Part shown: piece by piece, positions 23,260 through 31,440 of the stretch
Layout of the letters: every line of letters begins with the position of its first letter
Position numbering within the stretch: the first letter of the stretch is position 1
Source: Candidatus Saccharimonadota bacterium
GTDB lineage: Bacteria > Patescibacteriota > Saccharimonadia > Saccharimonadales > Saccharimonadaceae
NCBI GenBank assembly: GCA_017613135.1
Contig: JAGAEN010000002.1
Span: 1 to 34,564, forward strand
Reading direction: 5' to 3'
Length of the DNA stretch: 34,564 nucleotides
Made by a program: the position numbers and the translations under genes
Notes under the pieces: model-generated
Databases searched by the model: none
The model's input: the letters and a program-made list of their open reading frames with translations, nothing else
What the model was told of the DNA's origin: nothing

Positions 23260-24672
23260 TTATTTTAGTTTTTTTCTTAAAATCTCTTGCACCGCTGATG
23301 GATTGGCTTTGCCGTGGGATTCTTTCATTACTTGACCTACGAGGAAGCCAATGACTTTTTCTTCCCCATTTTTGTAGTCTTCTTGAGCTTTTTTGGTTTC
23401 CGGTTTTTGAAGTACAGTGTCAATAATTGCTTCAAGCGCACCTAAATCATTTTCCTGGATTAAGCCAAGTTCTTTCGCAATGTTCTTGGCGCCACGATTT
23501 TTCATTTGAGGATCGAATAATCGTAAGAAAACTTCCTTCGTGGCGGTAGAAGATAGCTCTTTCTTTTCGTTCATCTCGCAAAGTTCATTCAAATCTTTTG
23601 CGGATGGCAAATCATTTAAGTATTCTGCTGATTTTTCTTCTGCAAGTAATACCGAAGCAAACAAATTTGACATACTCTTAACATACTCCGAACATACTTC
23701 GTCAAGCTTTTTCATCAAAGCAGGATAGTCTAATAATACTTCTAATGTGTCGCCAGAAATTACATTGCCAAATTTCTTGCGATAGTCCGCTGGCATTGGT
23801 GGCAACTTGGCCGCTTCTTTTTCAGTAAACTCTTTTGATAAATTAATCGGTGGCAAATCTGGCTCTGGCATATAGCGATAATCTTTGGCTTCTTCCTTAG
23901 AACGCTGTGCCGTAGTTTTACCGGTCGCATCATTCCAACCCAAAGTCTGCTGGACTACCTTTTCACCCGCTTCTAGTATTTTTGTTTGTCGCGCAATTTC
24001 GTATTCTACGGCTCGTTCTACTGAACGGAAAGAATTGAGGTTTTTAACTTCGGTTCTGGTGCCTAATTTGTCGGAACCTTCTGGTGCTATAGAAGTATTT
24101 ACGTCAAATCGCATATTGCCATTATACAAATCTCCATTTGTCACGCCCGCAAAGCACATCAATCGCCAAAGTTCCTTGCAGTAATCGTGAGCGTCTTTAG
24201 CTGAGTGAATATCCGGCATCGAAACAATTTCAATCAAAGGCGTATCCACGCGGTTTAAATCTACTAACGAATAATTATCAAAATGCGTGAGTTTACCAGC
24301 ATCACCTTCAAGATGTGCGTGCTCGATATGAATCTTAGTACCTGACGGTAGTTCCACGTGCCCAGCACCAATAATTGGTTGATAAAACTGTGTAATCTGA
24401 TAACCCTTCGGCGAATCTGGGTAAAAATAATGTTTACGATCAAAACGCGAGTGAGCGTTGATTTTACAATTCATCGCCTTCCCTGCGCGAATAGCAAATT
24501 TAATTGCCTCACCATTTAATCTTGGCAGCATCCCAGGTAGAGCGTAGTCCACTGGTGATACACAAGAGTTTGGCTCTTTGCCTCTCGCGTCATTATCTAC
24601 TTCCGAAAAAAGTTTAGTCTTGGTTGAAAGTTGAACGTGGCATTCAATGCCAATAGTCGGAATGTATTTCAT
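23260..24672 (-). CDS. gatB: Asp/Glu-tRNA amidotransferase subunit B
   Basis: A 470-residue GatB, the tRNA-binding and amidation subunit of GatCAB that turns misacylated Glu-tRNA(Gln) and/or Asp-tRNA(Asn) into the correct species. Motifs: IPTIGIECHVQLSTKTKLFSE at the start, DYALPGMLPRLN, FDRKHYFYPDSPKGYQITQF (about 78-97), LEGDAGKLTH, DLNRVDTPLIEIVSMPD, the T-R-T-E-V-K-N-L-N-S-F-R stretch, and DYRYMPEPDLPP. The C-terminal YqeY-like tail domain (about 320-470) ends with KESHGKANPSAVQEILRKKL. The start overlaps the stop of the upstream gene as TAATG. It is the last gene of the gatC-gatA-X-gatB operon; no terminator is evident before the RNA promoter that begins 4 nt after its stop. Confidence 0.97.
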   Translation of the reverse strand: MKYIPTIGIECHVQLSTKTKLFSEVDNDARGKEPNSCVSPVDYALPGMLPRLNGEAIKFAIRAGKAMNCKINAHSRFDRKHYFYPDSPKGYQITQFYQPIIGAGHVELPSGTKIHIEHAHLEGDAGKLTHFDNYSLVDLNRVDTPLIEIVSMPDIHSAKDAHDYCKELWRLMCFAGVTNGDLYNGNMRFDVNTSIAPEGSDKLGTRTEVKNLNSFRSVERAVEYEIARQTKILEAGEKVVQQTLGWNDATGKTTAQRSKEEAKDYRYMPEPDLPPINLSKEFTEKEAAKLPPMPADYRKKFGNVISGDTLEVLLDYPALMKKLDEVCSEYVKSMSNLFASVLLAEEKSAEYLNDLPSAKDLNELCEMNEKKELSSTATKEVFLRLFDPQMKNRGAKNIAKELGLIQENDLGALEAIIDTVLQKPETKKAQEDYKNGEEKVIGFLVGQVMKESHGKANPSAVQEILRKKLK

Positions 24673-25091
24673 TAGATGGCTCCTAAATCTTTAAGTGCTT
24701 GTTTATAAATAGAAAGCGCATTAGCGGCTTGCCGATATGACAATTCAAAATCTGATTCGTGCGCAATCATATTGCGAAGTTTATGCGCGCGCCATACCGC
24801 ATCGAGCTGCGTAAATCTATCGCCTACTCGCTTTAATCTATCCCCCATCGTTTTGCCAGGAATTCCCATTTCAACCATCGCTTTATCCAGTAACTTGTCG
24901 CTATTGATAATAGTTAAAGGAAAAGTCGCGGCGTTGTCTTTATTTAATTTATTTTCAATCGCAAGAAATCTCGTCTGATATTCTTCGACGTTAAATCTGT
25001 GCCCGCGCTTGCCAGTTAGTCCAATCGCGATAAATATTAATACTGCCACTATAATAATGGCAATAATAAACGTCACTACTCCACCATCCAT
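24672..25091 (-). CDS. membrane-anchored HEPN-like protein inside the gat operon
   Basis: A 139-residue protein I cannot assign to a named family. Residues 4-25 form one N-terminal transmembrane helix (VVTFIIAIIIVAVLIFIAIGL). The rest is predicted helical, with KLLDKAMVEMGIPGKTMGDRLK and a final LSYRQAANALSIYKQALKDL. Residues 106-111 read RNMIAH inside WRAHKLRNMIAHESDF, matching the HEPN R-x4-H motif with the usual Asn after Arg. HEPN proteins are often RNases, though some members are inactive. It is joined by TAATG overlaps to gatA upstream and gatB downstream, so it is made in step with GatCAB. Possible roles are RNA binding or cleavage at the membrane, or an operon hitchhiker; both are inference. 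Confidence 0.8.
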   Translation of the reverse strand: MDGGVVTFIIAIIIVAVLIFIAIGLTGKRGHRFNVEEYQTRFLAIENKLNKDNAATFPLTIINSDKLLDKAMVEMGIPGKTMGDRLKRVGDRFTQLDAVWRAHKLRNMIAHESDFELSYRQAANALSIYKQALKDLGAI

Positions 25092-26560
25092 TAGGCTATC
25101 TCCTTTGCAAATTCAATCAAGGCCATATCGCTACGCCTTGGACCAACTAACTGTAGCCCAAGTGGCAAACCGTCCTTAGTCTTACCGACCGGAATAGCCA
25201 GCCCTGGCACTCCAGCAAGGTTTAGCGATACACTCATCAAATCTTCAAGATACATCGCTACTGGGTCATTTACCTTTTCGCCTAATTTAAAAGCATAGTT
25301 TGGTGACACTGGCGTTAAGATAAAATCACACTTCGAAAATGCCTCTTCATATTCTTTCACAATCAAAGTCCTCGCCTTCGCGGCCTTAAGGAAATATGCA
25401 TCATAAAATCCAGATGACAGCACGAAATTTCCAATCATAATTCGGCGCTTGTTTTCTGGCATAAATCCTTCACTGCGTGTATCGTCATATATTTCTTCCA
25501 AATCCTTAGCCTTCTCAGAGCGGAACCCATAGCGAATCCCATCATATCGCGACAAATTCGAAGCCACTTCTGCTGGCTGAATAATATAATATACGGCCAA
25601 AGCGTACTTCAATGTCGGCATCTCAAGTTCTACGATTTCATAACCCTTTTCTTTTAACTTCTCACACTTCTTCTTCAAAACCTCCCTAATCTCCGGCGTC
25701 ACCGCCTCGTTGTCAAAATCTTTGATGATGCCGATGCGGATAGGTAATGAAGCGGAAGGCGCGGTGTGTTCTGCGGAACATGAAGACTTGGCCAGAGCGG
25801 CTTGGGAGCTGTTGTCCGAAGGACACGCTGCGTCTTCCGCTTTATTACCGCCGTTTTCAACTTCGTAGTAACTTGGCAGTGTTGTTAAATCCTTAGAGTC
25901 TTGCCCCGAAGCAATAGTCATCAAAAGATCCATATCTTCTGGGGTTTTAGTAAAGAACCCAATACAATCAAGCGACGAAGCCATAGCCACCACGCCATAC
26001 CTAGAAATACAACCAAAAGTTGGCTTCAAACCATAAACTCCGTTAAACGAAGCCGGCTGCCGAATCGAGCCACCCGTATCAGTACCCGTGGCAAATTCCA
26101 CAATGCCTAGCGCCACCGCCGCTGCCGATCCACCAGACGACCCGCCTGGTACTCTTTCAAAGTCTACCGCATTGTGAGTCGGTCCATAGTATGAGTTTTC
26201 TGTAGACGACCCGTGCGCAAAAGCATCCAAATTTGTCCGCCCAATCATAATTGCGCCTTCCGCCTCTAATTTCTCTACTGCTGTCGCTGTGACTGGCGAA
26301 ACAAATCCTTCTAGAATATGTGCCGAAGCCGTAGTGGGGCCTTCCGGCGACAAGAAATTATCTTTTAAAGCATATGGCACGCCAGCTAGTCGCCCAACTT
26401 CCTCACCTCGTGCAATTCTCTTATCAATCTCCTCAGCTTTTTTGAGCGCCCCTTCACTATTTAAAAAAGTAAAAACATTATATTTTTCGAATTTTTTGGC
26501 TTTTTCCAGTGCTTCTTTTACTAGGCTCACTGCCGTGATTTTTTTATTTGCAGTTTTCAT
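25091..26560 (-). CDS. gatA: Asp/Glu-tRNA amidotransferase subunit A
   Basis: A 489-residue amidase-signature glutaminase that supplies ammonia to GatB. The Ser-cisSer-Lys triad is visible: Lys in PYALKDNF (about 63-70), cis-Ser in [14 protein letters not shown] (about 138-151), and nucleophile Ser in [11 protein letters not shown] (about 157-167). Further blocks are [50 protein letters not shown] and [12 protein letters not shown]. Residues of about 240-270 ([13 protein letters not shown] to [10 protein letters not shown]) form an extra loop absent from typical GatA, encoded by a 93-bp palindromic element. Start overlaps the gatC stop as TAATG; stop overlaps the next start the same way. No Shine-Dalgarno is needed if ribosomes reinitiate. 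Confidence 0.97.
   Translation of the reverse strand: MKTANKKITAVSLVKEALEKAKKFEKYNVFTFLNSEGALKKAEEIDKRIARGEEVGRLAGVPYALKDNFLSPEGPTTASAHILEGFVSPVTATAVEKLEAEGAIMIGRTNLDAFAHGSSTENSYYGPTHNAVDFERVPGGSSGGSAAAVALGIVEFATGTDTGGSIRQPASFNGVYGLKPTFGCISRYGVVAMASSLDCIGFFTKTPEDMDLLMTIASGQDSKDLTTLPSYYEVENGGNKAEDAACPSDNSSQAALAKSSCSAEHTAPSASLPIRIGIIKDFDNEAVTPEIREVLKKKCEKLKEKGYEIVELEMPTLKYALAVYYIIQPAEVASNLSRYDGIRYGFRSEKAKDLEEIYDDTRSEGFMPENKRRIMIGNFVLSSGFYDAYFLKAAKARTLIVKEYEEAFSKCDFILTPVSPNYAFKLGEKVNDPVAMYLEDLMSVSLNLAGVPGLAIPVGKTKDGLPLGLQLVGPRRSDMALIEFAKEIA
25750..25842. repeat. 93-bp palindromic element inserted in frame in gatA
   Basis: The ends are a perfect 9-bp inverted repeat, AAGCGGAAG (25750-25758) and CTTCCGCTT (25834-25842). 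Inside are two more hairpins: TGTTC-TGCG-GAACA (25767-25780) and TGTCC-GAA-GGACA (25813-25825). The total of 93 bp is 31 codons, so the frame is kept. It lies in a variable loop of GatA and its codons are more GC-rich than the flanks. The design resembles palindromic elements that insert into genes in Rickettsia; no relation by descent is claimed. No second copy is seen in this window. Confidence 0.65.
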
Positions 26561-26847
26561 TATAGTACCCTCGGAACTTTAATTTGATGATCTTTTTCTT
26601 CTTTTGTAAGTGCCAGTAGCTCTTCGCGTGTAGCATCTTGCCTCAAAACCTCATCATCTCGCCAGACATTTTCCATTTCAAAAACTTGGTAAGTCGGTTC
26701 CACCCCCTCAGTATCGAGCTCATCGAGCTGTGAAATATATTTAATAATATTCTGAAGGTCGTGCGTCAAAGCCTCAGTTTCCTTTTCATCCAAATCAAAA
26801 TCCGAGAGCTTGGCTAAATGTTTGATTGTCTCGCAGTTAATTTCCAT
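26560..26847 (-). CDS. gatC: Asp/Glu-tRNA amidotransferase subunit C
   Basis: A 95-residue GatC, the small subunit that wraps and stabilises GatA-GatB. Typical pattern: two N-terminal helices (IKHLAKLSDFDLDEKETEA, LQNIIKYISQLDELDTEGVEP) followed by the extended TYQVFEMENVWRDDEV segment, which matches the usual P-T-x-x-x-x-x-x-x-R-x-D motif. The ATG is 7 nt downstream of a TATAAT box, indicating a leaderless start. It heads the gatC-gatA-X-gatB operon, and its promoter begins 5 nt after the murJ stop codon. Confidence 0.95.
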   Translation of the reverse strand: MEINCETIKHLAKLSDFDLDEKETEALTHDLQNIIKYISQLDELDTEGVEPTYQVFEMENVWRDDEVLRQDATREELLALTKEEKDHQIKVPRVL

Positions 26848-26854
26848 ACACTAA

Positions 26855-26863
26855 ATTATAACA
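26855..26863 (-). promoter_or_regulatory. extended -10 promoter of the gat operon, leaderless type
   Basis: The minus strand reads TGTTATAATTTAGTGTATGG: TATAAT (26860 to 26855), 7 nt, ATG of gatC. No Shine-Dalgarno is present. Confidence 0.72.
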
Positions 26864-26864
26864 A

Positions 26865-28505
26865 TTATTTGGCGTTTTTAAAGAGGATTTTTTTAATATA
26901 GCCAAAAATTGGCTTCGCTTCTTCTAGACTCAAGAAATAACTCGCAATTAAATACGCCAAGGCCGAGCCAGAGGCAATTAGCAAAAATCTCGGGATTGTG
27001 ATTACCAGTGACACATCTGTAATTCTTAGTGGGATAAACTTAGTGAGAGAAAACGCTACGCAACCAGCCACTGCCGTCGCCACAATCATCCGTGCCATCG
27101 CTTTATAAAAATCTCGATTTAATAGTTTATGCCCAGAGCGACGTTGCAATATATATAATAATATGATTATTTCTACGATTGCCCCGATTGACTGCGCTAG
27201 GCCTAGCCCATCCACTCCCCAGCCCAGAAGATAAAACCATATCGATAAACCAATTGTCAGCCCAATCGCAATGATTGACACCCAAAATGGTGTTTTAGTA
27301 TCTTGATAAGCATAAAAACCGCGCGAGGCAATATGGAACACCGACCTCGCAAAAATCGCAATACACAAAGTCCCGAGTACCGAAGCAATCGTACCGTTCT
27401 GGTCGTTATTACCAATATTTGAAATGAAACTTGTCACGTAGCCACGCGTAAAGAACACGACCACAGCAATCGGCAAGGCTATCCAAGTAATAGTCCGAAG
27501 TGCTTTTCTAAAAGTATTAAAGAACTCATCCGTTTCTCCCGTGCCGAGTTCTTCCGTTAATTTCGGGAAAAACGCCGTCGAAATAGCCACACCAATTAAG
27601 CTAATCGGCATTTGATGCAGGGCCGAAGCCTGGTTAAATGATCTCACTGCTCCAGCGCCCATCCGTGAAGACAAGTTGGTGTTGACAATAGAATTAACGT
27701 AATCAATTCCTTGATCCAAGGAGCGTGGCGGCAATAATTTCAGAATTGTGCGAAATCCCTGATTTTTCCATTTGATTTTAAATTCGTAATCAAAGCCTAA
27801 CCCAAATAGTCCAATCAGAGATACGATTAATTGCATCACGGCACCAAGGATTACGCCTAGCGCCACGCCCATAATTCCCCCATCAAAAATCTGTACACCG
27901 AATAAATTGATCCCCCCCGTAAACCAAGTAATGCCAATAATAATACCTACATTATAAATCGCTGGCGCAAACGCATAGAATACAAATCTTCCTACCGCCT
28001 GCTGAATCGACGTGAGTACTGTCGCGATACTAAACAAAAATGGATTGATTGCAATCACGCGCGTCATATTAATAGCCAGAATCATCCCAGACTCATCAAG
28101 CCCCGGGCTCACAATATAGCGAATAAGAGGATCAGCAAAAATCATAATTAAAACACTAGTAATCAAGGTTAGGATTGCAAGTAAATTCAATAAGCTAGAT
28201 GATAGCTCCCAGGCTGATTTTTTATTACCAGTTGTCAAACGCTGATTGAATACTGGGATGAACGAAACTGCCAGCGCGCCTGAAGTCAAAATAAAAAACA
28301 TAAAATCTGGTATTGTAAAAGCCGCCGTGTAAGCGTCAATTCCAGTCGGATAAGTACCAAGATAGTAAGAGTTTAAAAGTCGGTCGCGAAACAACCCGAG
28401 CAGTGCCGAAATCAGGGTCGAAGATGCCAAAACAATTGCCGCTGCTTTCACGGAGAGTTTGATATTAGCAAGTTGCACCACGGATTTAAAGCGGAACTTT
28501 TTCAT
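26865..28505 (-). CDS. murJ: lipid II flippase MurJ
   Basis: A 546-residue MOP-superfamily transporter with about 14 transmembrane helices, moving lipid II across the cytoplasmic membrane for peptidoglycan synthesis. MurJ/MviN landmarks are ASSTLISALLGLFRDRLLNSYYLG at the start (the conserved Arg-rich loop after TM1), DAYTAAFTIPDFMFFILTSGALAVSFIPVF, and NTNLSSRMGAGAVRSFNQASALHQMP in the centre. Further markers are FFPKLTEELG and SRGFYAYQDTKTPFWVS near 390. Its ATG is 7 nt after TATAAT, a leaderless arrangement, and its promoter is fused back to back with that of the penicillin-binding protein that uses the flipped lipid II. Confidence 0.95.
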   Translation of the reverse strand: MKKFRFKSVVQLANIKLSVKAAAIVLASSTLISALLGLFRDRLLNSYYLGTYPTGIDAYTAAFTIPDFMFFILTSGALAVSFIPVFNQRLTTGNKKSAWELSSSLLNLLAILTLITSVLIMIFADPLIRYIVSPGLDESGMILAINMTRVIAINPFLFSIATVLTSIQQAVGRFVFYAFAPAIYNVGIIIGITWFTGGINLFGVQIFDGGIMGVALGVILGAVMQLIVSLIGLFGLGFDYEFKIKWKNQGFRTILKLLPPRSLDQGIDYVNSIVNTNLSSRMGAGAVRSFNQASALHQMPISLIGVAISTAFFPKLTEELGTGETDEFFNTFRKALRTITWIALPIAVVVFFTRGYVTSFISNIGNNDQNGTIASVLGTLCIAIFARSVFHIASRGFYAYQDTKTPFWVSIIAIGLTIGLSIWFYLLGWGVDGLGLAQSIGAIVEIIILLYILQRRSGHKLLNRDFYKAMARMIVATAVAGCVAFSLTKFIPLRITDVSLVITIPRFLLIASGSALAYLIASYFLSLEEAKPIFGYIKKILFKNAK

Positions 28506-28512
28506 AATAATT

Positions 28513-28532
28513 ATTATAACACGTGCTATAAT
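28513..28532. promoter_or_regulatory. symmetric divergent promoter shared by murJ and the PBP gene
   Basis: The core reads TTATAACACGTGCTATAA, almost a perfect palindrome centred on CACGTG. It holds a minus-strand extended -10 (TGTTATAAT, hexamer 28518 to 28513) and a plus-strand extended -10 (TGCTATAAT, hexamer 28527-28532). Only 8 bp separate the two hexamers, so two polymerases cannot occupy the site together. Each start codon is 6-7 nt downstream. Confidence 0.8.
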
Positions 28533-28538
28533 ATTTAC

Positions 28539-31439
28539 ATGGCTAAAAGAAAAAAAGTGGATGTTATTTTGCCATCTGGTGAGGATAAACCAAAAAAGGT
28601 TTTAGTTGTAAAAACTAAGCTAACCCCAGATGATAAAACACCAAACGAACCAGTTCAAGACAAAGCGACGATAAGCGACTTAGTCACAAAAGAAGCTTCG
28701 TCAAATGAGTTGGAACAAAATAATTTAGAACAAAATAATTTAGAACAAAATGAATTAGAAAAAAAGGAATCAGAATCAATGTCAAAATCAAAAAAAGATG
28801 CCAAGAAATCTCGCCGCAAAGAAGGTGGTTTCCTTGCCAACTGGAAAGAAAGACGCAAGGCTAAGAAAGAAAAAGAAGCCAGACGCCGAGCAGAAGACCT
28901 AGCGACTTTACCGAAAGAACCAGTCAAACGATTCTTTGCCAGACTTCATCCGAAGCGAGTTTTTAGATGGTGGTTTTCTTGGCGCGGCCAAAAAGCCATT
29001 CTTAAACTCTTCGGTGTCTGTTTCCTTCTCTTAGTAATCGCCATCGGCGGGCTATTCCTTTACTACAAGAAAGATCTCGATAAAATTCGTCTTGACGAGA
29101 TGACTATTTCCGAAACAGTCAATACTTACCTAGATAGAAATGGAGTAGTGCTCTGGAAGGATATTGGCAACGAAAACTACCGTCTCATTATCGATGGAGA
29201 GGACATCCCGGAACAACTCAAGCAAGCCACCATCGCCATCGAGGATAGAAACTTTTACAACCATATTGGTGTAGATATTTTCGGTTTAATTCGTGCTACC
29301 ATCAGTACGGTTTCTGGTAAGCAAGTGCAAGGTGGGTCTACGCTTACTCAGCAGTTAATCAAGCAAGTTTATTTTGCCGACGAAGCAGCCAGCGAAGACC
29401 GTGGTGGTCTGACGCGTAAGATTAAAGAGTTGATTCTTGCTATCGAACTCGAGCGCATGTATTCTAAGGAAGAAATCCTTACGATGTATTTAAATCAATC
29501 CCCTTACGGCGGTCGCCGCAATGGTGTCGAATCGGCTGCCCAGACATATTTTGGTAAATCAGCTAAAGATTTGACCTTAGCCGAGTCTGCACTTCTTGCT
29601 TCAATTCCGAATAACCCGGCCGTATTAAACCCATATAATGAATATGGCAATGAGCAATTGCTCTGGCGCCAGCATTATACTCTAGACGTAATGGCTGAAA
29701 TGGGTTTTATTACTCAGGAAGAAGCCGAAGAAGCCAAAGCCGTTCCGATTCTTGATACAATTAAGCCAGAGGCCAGCCAATATGCCGGTATTAAGGCACC
29801 ACACTTCGTTCTAGAAGTTAAAAAACAGCTAGAAGACAAATATGGTATTTCCGTGATGCGCACTGGCGGTTGGACTATTACCACCACCCTAGATATACGC
29901 GCCCAACAAGTTGCTGAAGATGCTGTGGCAACCGGTGCAGGCATGTTCTATATCAACCGTTCCGACAATATAGCCCTAGCCTCTCTAGATGTTGAAACCT
30001 CACAGGTAATCGCTATGGTTGGGTCAATCGATTTTAACAATGTAGAATATGGCTCATATAATGCTGCGAATGCACTTCTTGAGCCAGGTTCCACCATTAA
30101 GCCAATTCTTGATTACACTCCACTATTTGTTCAGCGCGAAGGCATCAATTATGGTCCAGGCTCAATCTTAAAAGACGAAAATATCGATAGGGTTTATTGT
30201 GCCAATAGCGGCAGCGCCTGTCGTCTCCGTAATTATACTGGAAGGTTTTATGGTGATGTGACTATTCGCCAAGCTCTGTCTAACTCGCTTAATATTCCAG
30301 CAGTCAAAGCACTCTATATTAATGGTATTGATAACTCGCTAGAAGTTGCTCACGCTCTTGGTGACGTTTCATATTGCGACGGCAGACAAAATTACGGCCT
30401 TTCTATTGCCATCGGCTCCGGTTGTAACGTCCGTTTAACTGAACATGCTAATGCCTATGCTTCAATCTCGCGCGGAGGTACCTTCAAAGATATCACTTAC
30501 GTTCTCGAAATCAAAAATAGCAACGGCGACATTATTGAAAAATGGGTTGATACTGCCGGCAAACGTGTGGTGGATAACCAAGTTGCCTATATGATTTGGG
30601 ATATTCTGCACGACCCGAAAGCCAGGGCATCCTTGGTCTGGGGGTCGCAATCTTATGCTTACGGGTTTGTTGTTCCTGGTGTAGAAACTGCCTCAAAGAC
30701 TGGCACTACCACTACTGCCAATTCCAACGAAACTAAAGATTCTCTTATGATTAGCACTTCATCTGCTATATCTACTGTGGTATGGAATGGCAATCATAAC
30801 GGTTCTGGTCTAAGAAATTCAGATAACTCTATCGTACGTAGAGTGATTAATAATTATATGGAGCGCGTCCATAAAGAAGTTTATGAGCCAGAAGGCAAAT
30901 GGCACTACGGTGACACCCCGATTAGACCTGCCGGCTTAAAGCAGCTGACCGTCAACGGTAAGACTGATATTTGGCCGAGCTGGTTTGACGAAAAAAAGAA
31001 CTCCGGCATTACCAAAGAAACCATGGTTTTTAACCGCTACAACTATTTATTAGCTGCTGCCTGTACCCCAGAAGCTTATAAGATTAGTATCGAGGTTAGC
31101 AAAATTATCGACCCAATGACTGGTAATGAAAACATTATTGTTCCCGAGCCATATAACCGTGAAGTAAGCGATACTTGTGATTATGCTCCACCTTCCGTTT
31201 CACTTTCAATCAGTGGCAACACGATTATCGTCGCCATTAGCAAAGGTACCTATAGCTACAACTATACTTTATACGTTGATGGAGAGGCGAACAATAACAT
31301 CTCCATTGGCTCAAATGGAGTGGTGAATGGATATACTCTAAATGGCACTGAAAAATCTATCAAAATTATGGTCACAGATGCGGCCGGCTATACTGTCGTA
31401 GACGAAAAAACCCTTACCCCCAGCAAGCCAGAAAGTTAA
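28539..31439 (+). CDS. class A penicillin-binding protein (PBP1-type)
   Basis: A bifunctional peptidoglycan glycosyltransferase and transpeptidase of 966 residues. A Lys/Glu-rich cytoplasmic N-terminus (about 1-145) is followed by one transmembrane helix (about 155-178). The GT51 domain has AIEDRNFYNHIGVDIFGLIRA and GGSTLTQQLIKQVYF. The transpeptidase domain has active-site Ser in PGSTIKP (about 518), S-N-S-L-N (about 585) and KTGTTT (about 720). The C-terminal part is beta-rich and Ig-like. The ATG at 28539 is chosen over an in-frame start at 28473 because it lies 6 nt after TATAAT and the longer version would run through the promoter. It stops 1 nt from the convergent PIN-TRAM gene. Confidence 0.95.
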   Translation: MAKRKKVDVILPSGEDKPKKVLVVKTKLTPDDKTPNEPVQDKATISDLVTKEASSNELEQNNLEQNNLEQNELEKKESESMSKSKKDAKKSRRKEGGFLANWKERRKAKKEKEARRRAEDLATLPKEPVKRFFARLHPKRVFRWWFSWRGQKAILKLFGVCFLLLVIAIGGLFLYYKKDLDKIRLDEMTISETVNTYLDRNGVVLWKDIGNENYRLIIDGEDIPEQLKQATIAIEDRNFYNHIGVDIFGLIRATISTVSGKQVQGGSTLTQQLIKQVYFADEAASEDRGGLTRKIKELILAIELERMYSKEEILTMYLNQSPYGGRRNGVESAAQTYFGKSAKDLTLAESALLASIPNNPAVLNPYNEYGNEQLLWRQHYTLDVMAEMGFITQEEAEEAKAVPILDTIKPEASQYAGIKAPHFVLEVKKQLEDKYGISVMRTGGWTITTTLDIRAQQVAEDAVATGAGMFYINRSDNIALASLDVETSQVIAMVGSIDFNNVEYGSYNAANALLEPGSTIKPILDYTPLFVQREGINYGPGSILKDENIDRVYCANSGSACRLRNYTGRFYGDVTIRQALSNSLNIPAVKALYINGIDNSLEVAHALGDVSYCDGRQNYGLSIAIGSGCNVRLTEHANAYASISRGGTFKDITYVLEIKNSNGDIIEKWVDTAGKRVVDNQVAYMIWDILHDPKARASLVWGSQSYAYGFVVPGVETASKTGTTTTANSNETKDSLMISTSSAISTVVWNGNHNGSGLRNSDNSIVRRVINNYMERVHKEVYEPEGKWHYGDTPIRPAGLKQLTVNGKTDIWPSWFDEKKNSGITKETMVFNRYNYLLAAACTPEAYKISIEVSKIIDPMTGNENIIVPEPYNREVSDTCDYAPPSVSLSISGNTIIVAISKGTYSYNYTLYVDGEANNNISIGSNGVVNGYTLNGTEKSIKIMVTDAAGYTVVDEKTLTPSKPES
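28710..28754 (+). repeat. 15-bp tandem repeat in the PBP cytoplasmic tail
   Basis: Three copies of a TTAGAACAAAATAAT-like unit encode LEQNN, LEQNN, LEQNE, with a degenerate fourth (LEKKE). The unit length is a multiple of three, so slippage would change the tail length without breaking the frame. Confidence 0.85.
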
Positions 31440-31440
31440 T

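Noticed and set aside
28473-28538. Longer start for the PBP
   Set aside because: The 22 extra codons would be read from the divergent promoter itself and from murJ antisense sequence. The ATG at 28539 fits the -10 spacing seen for other leaderless genes.
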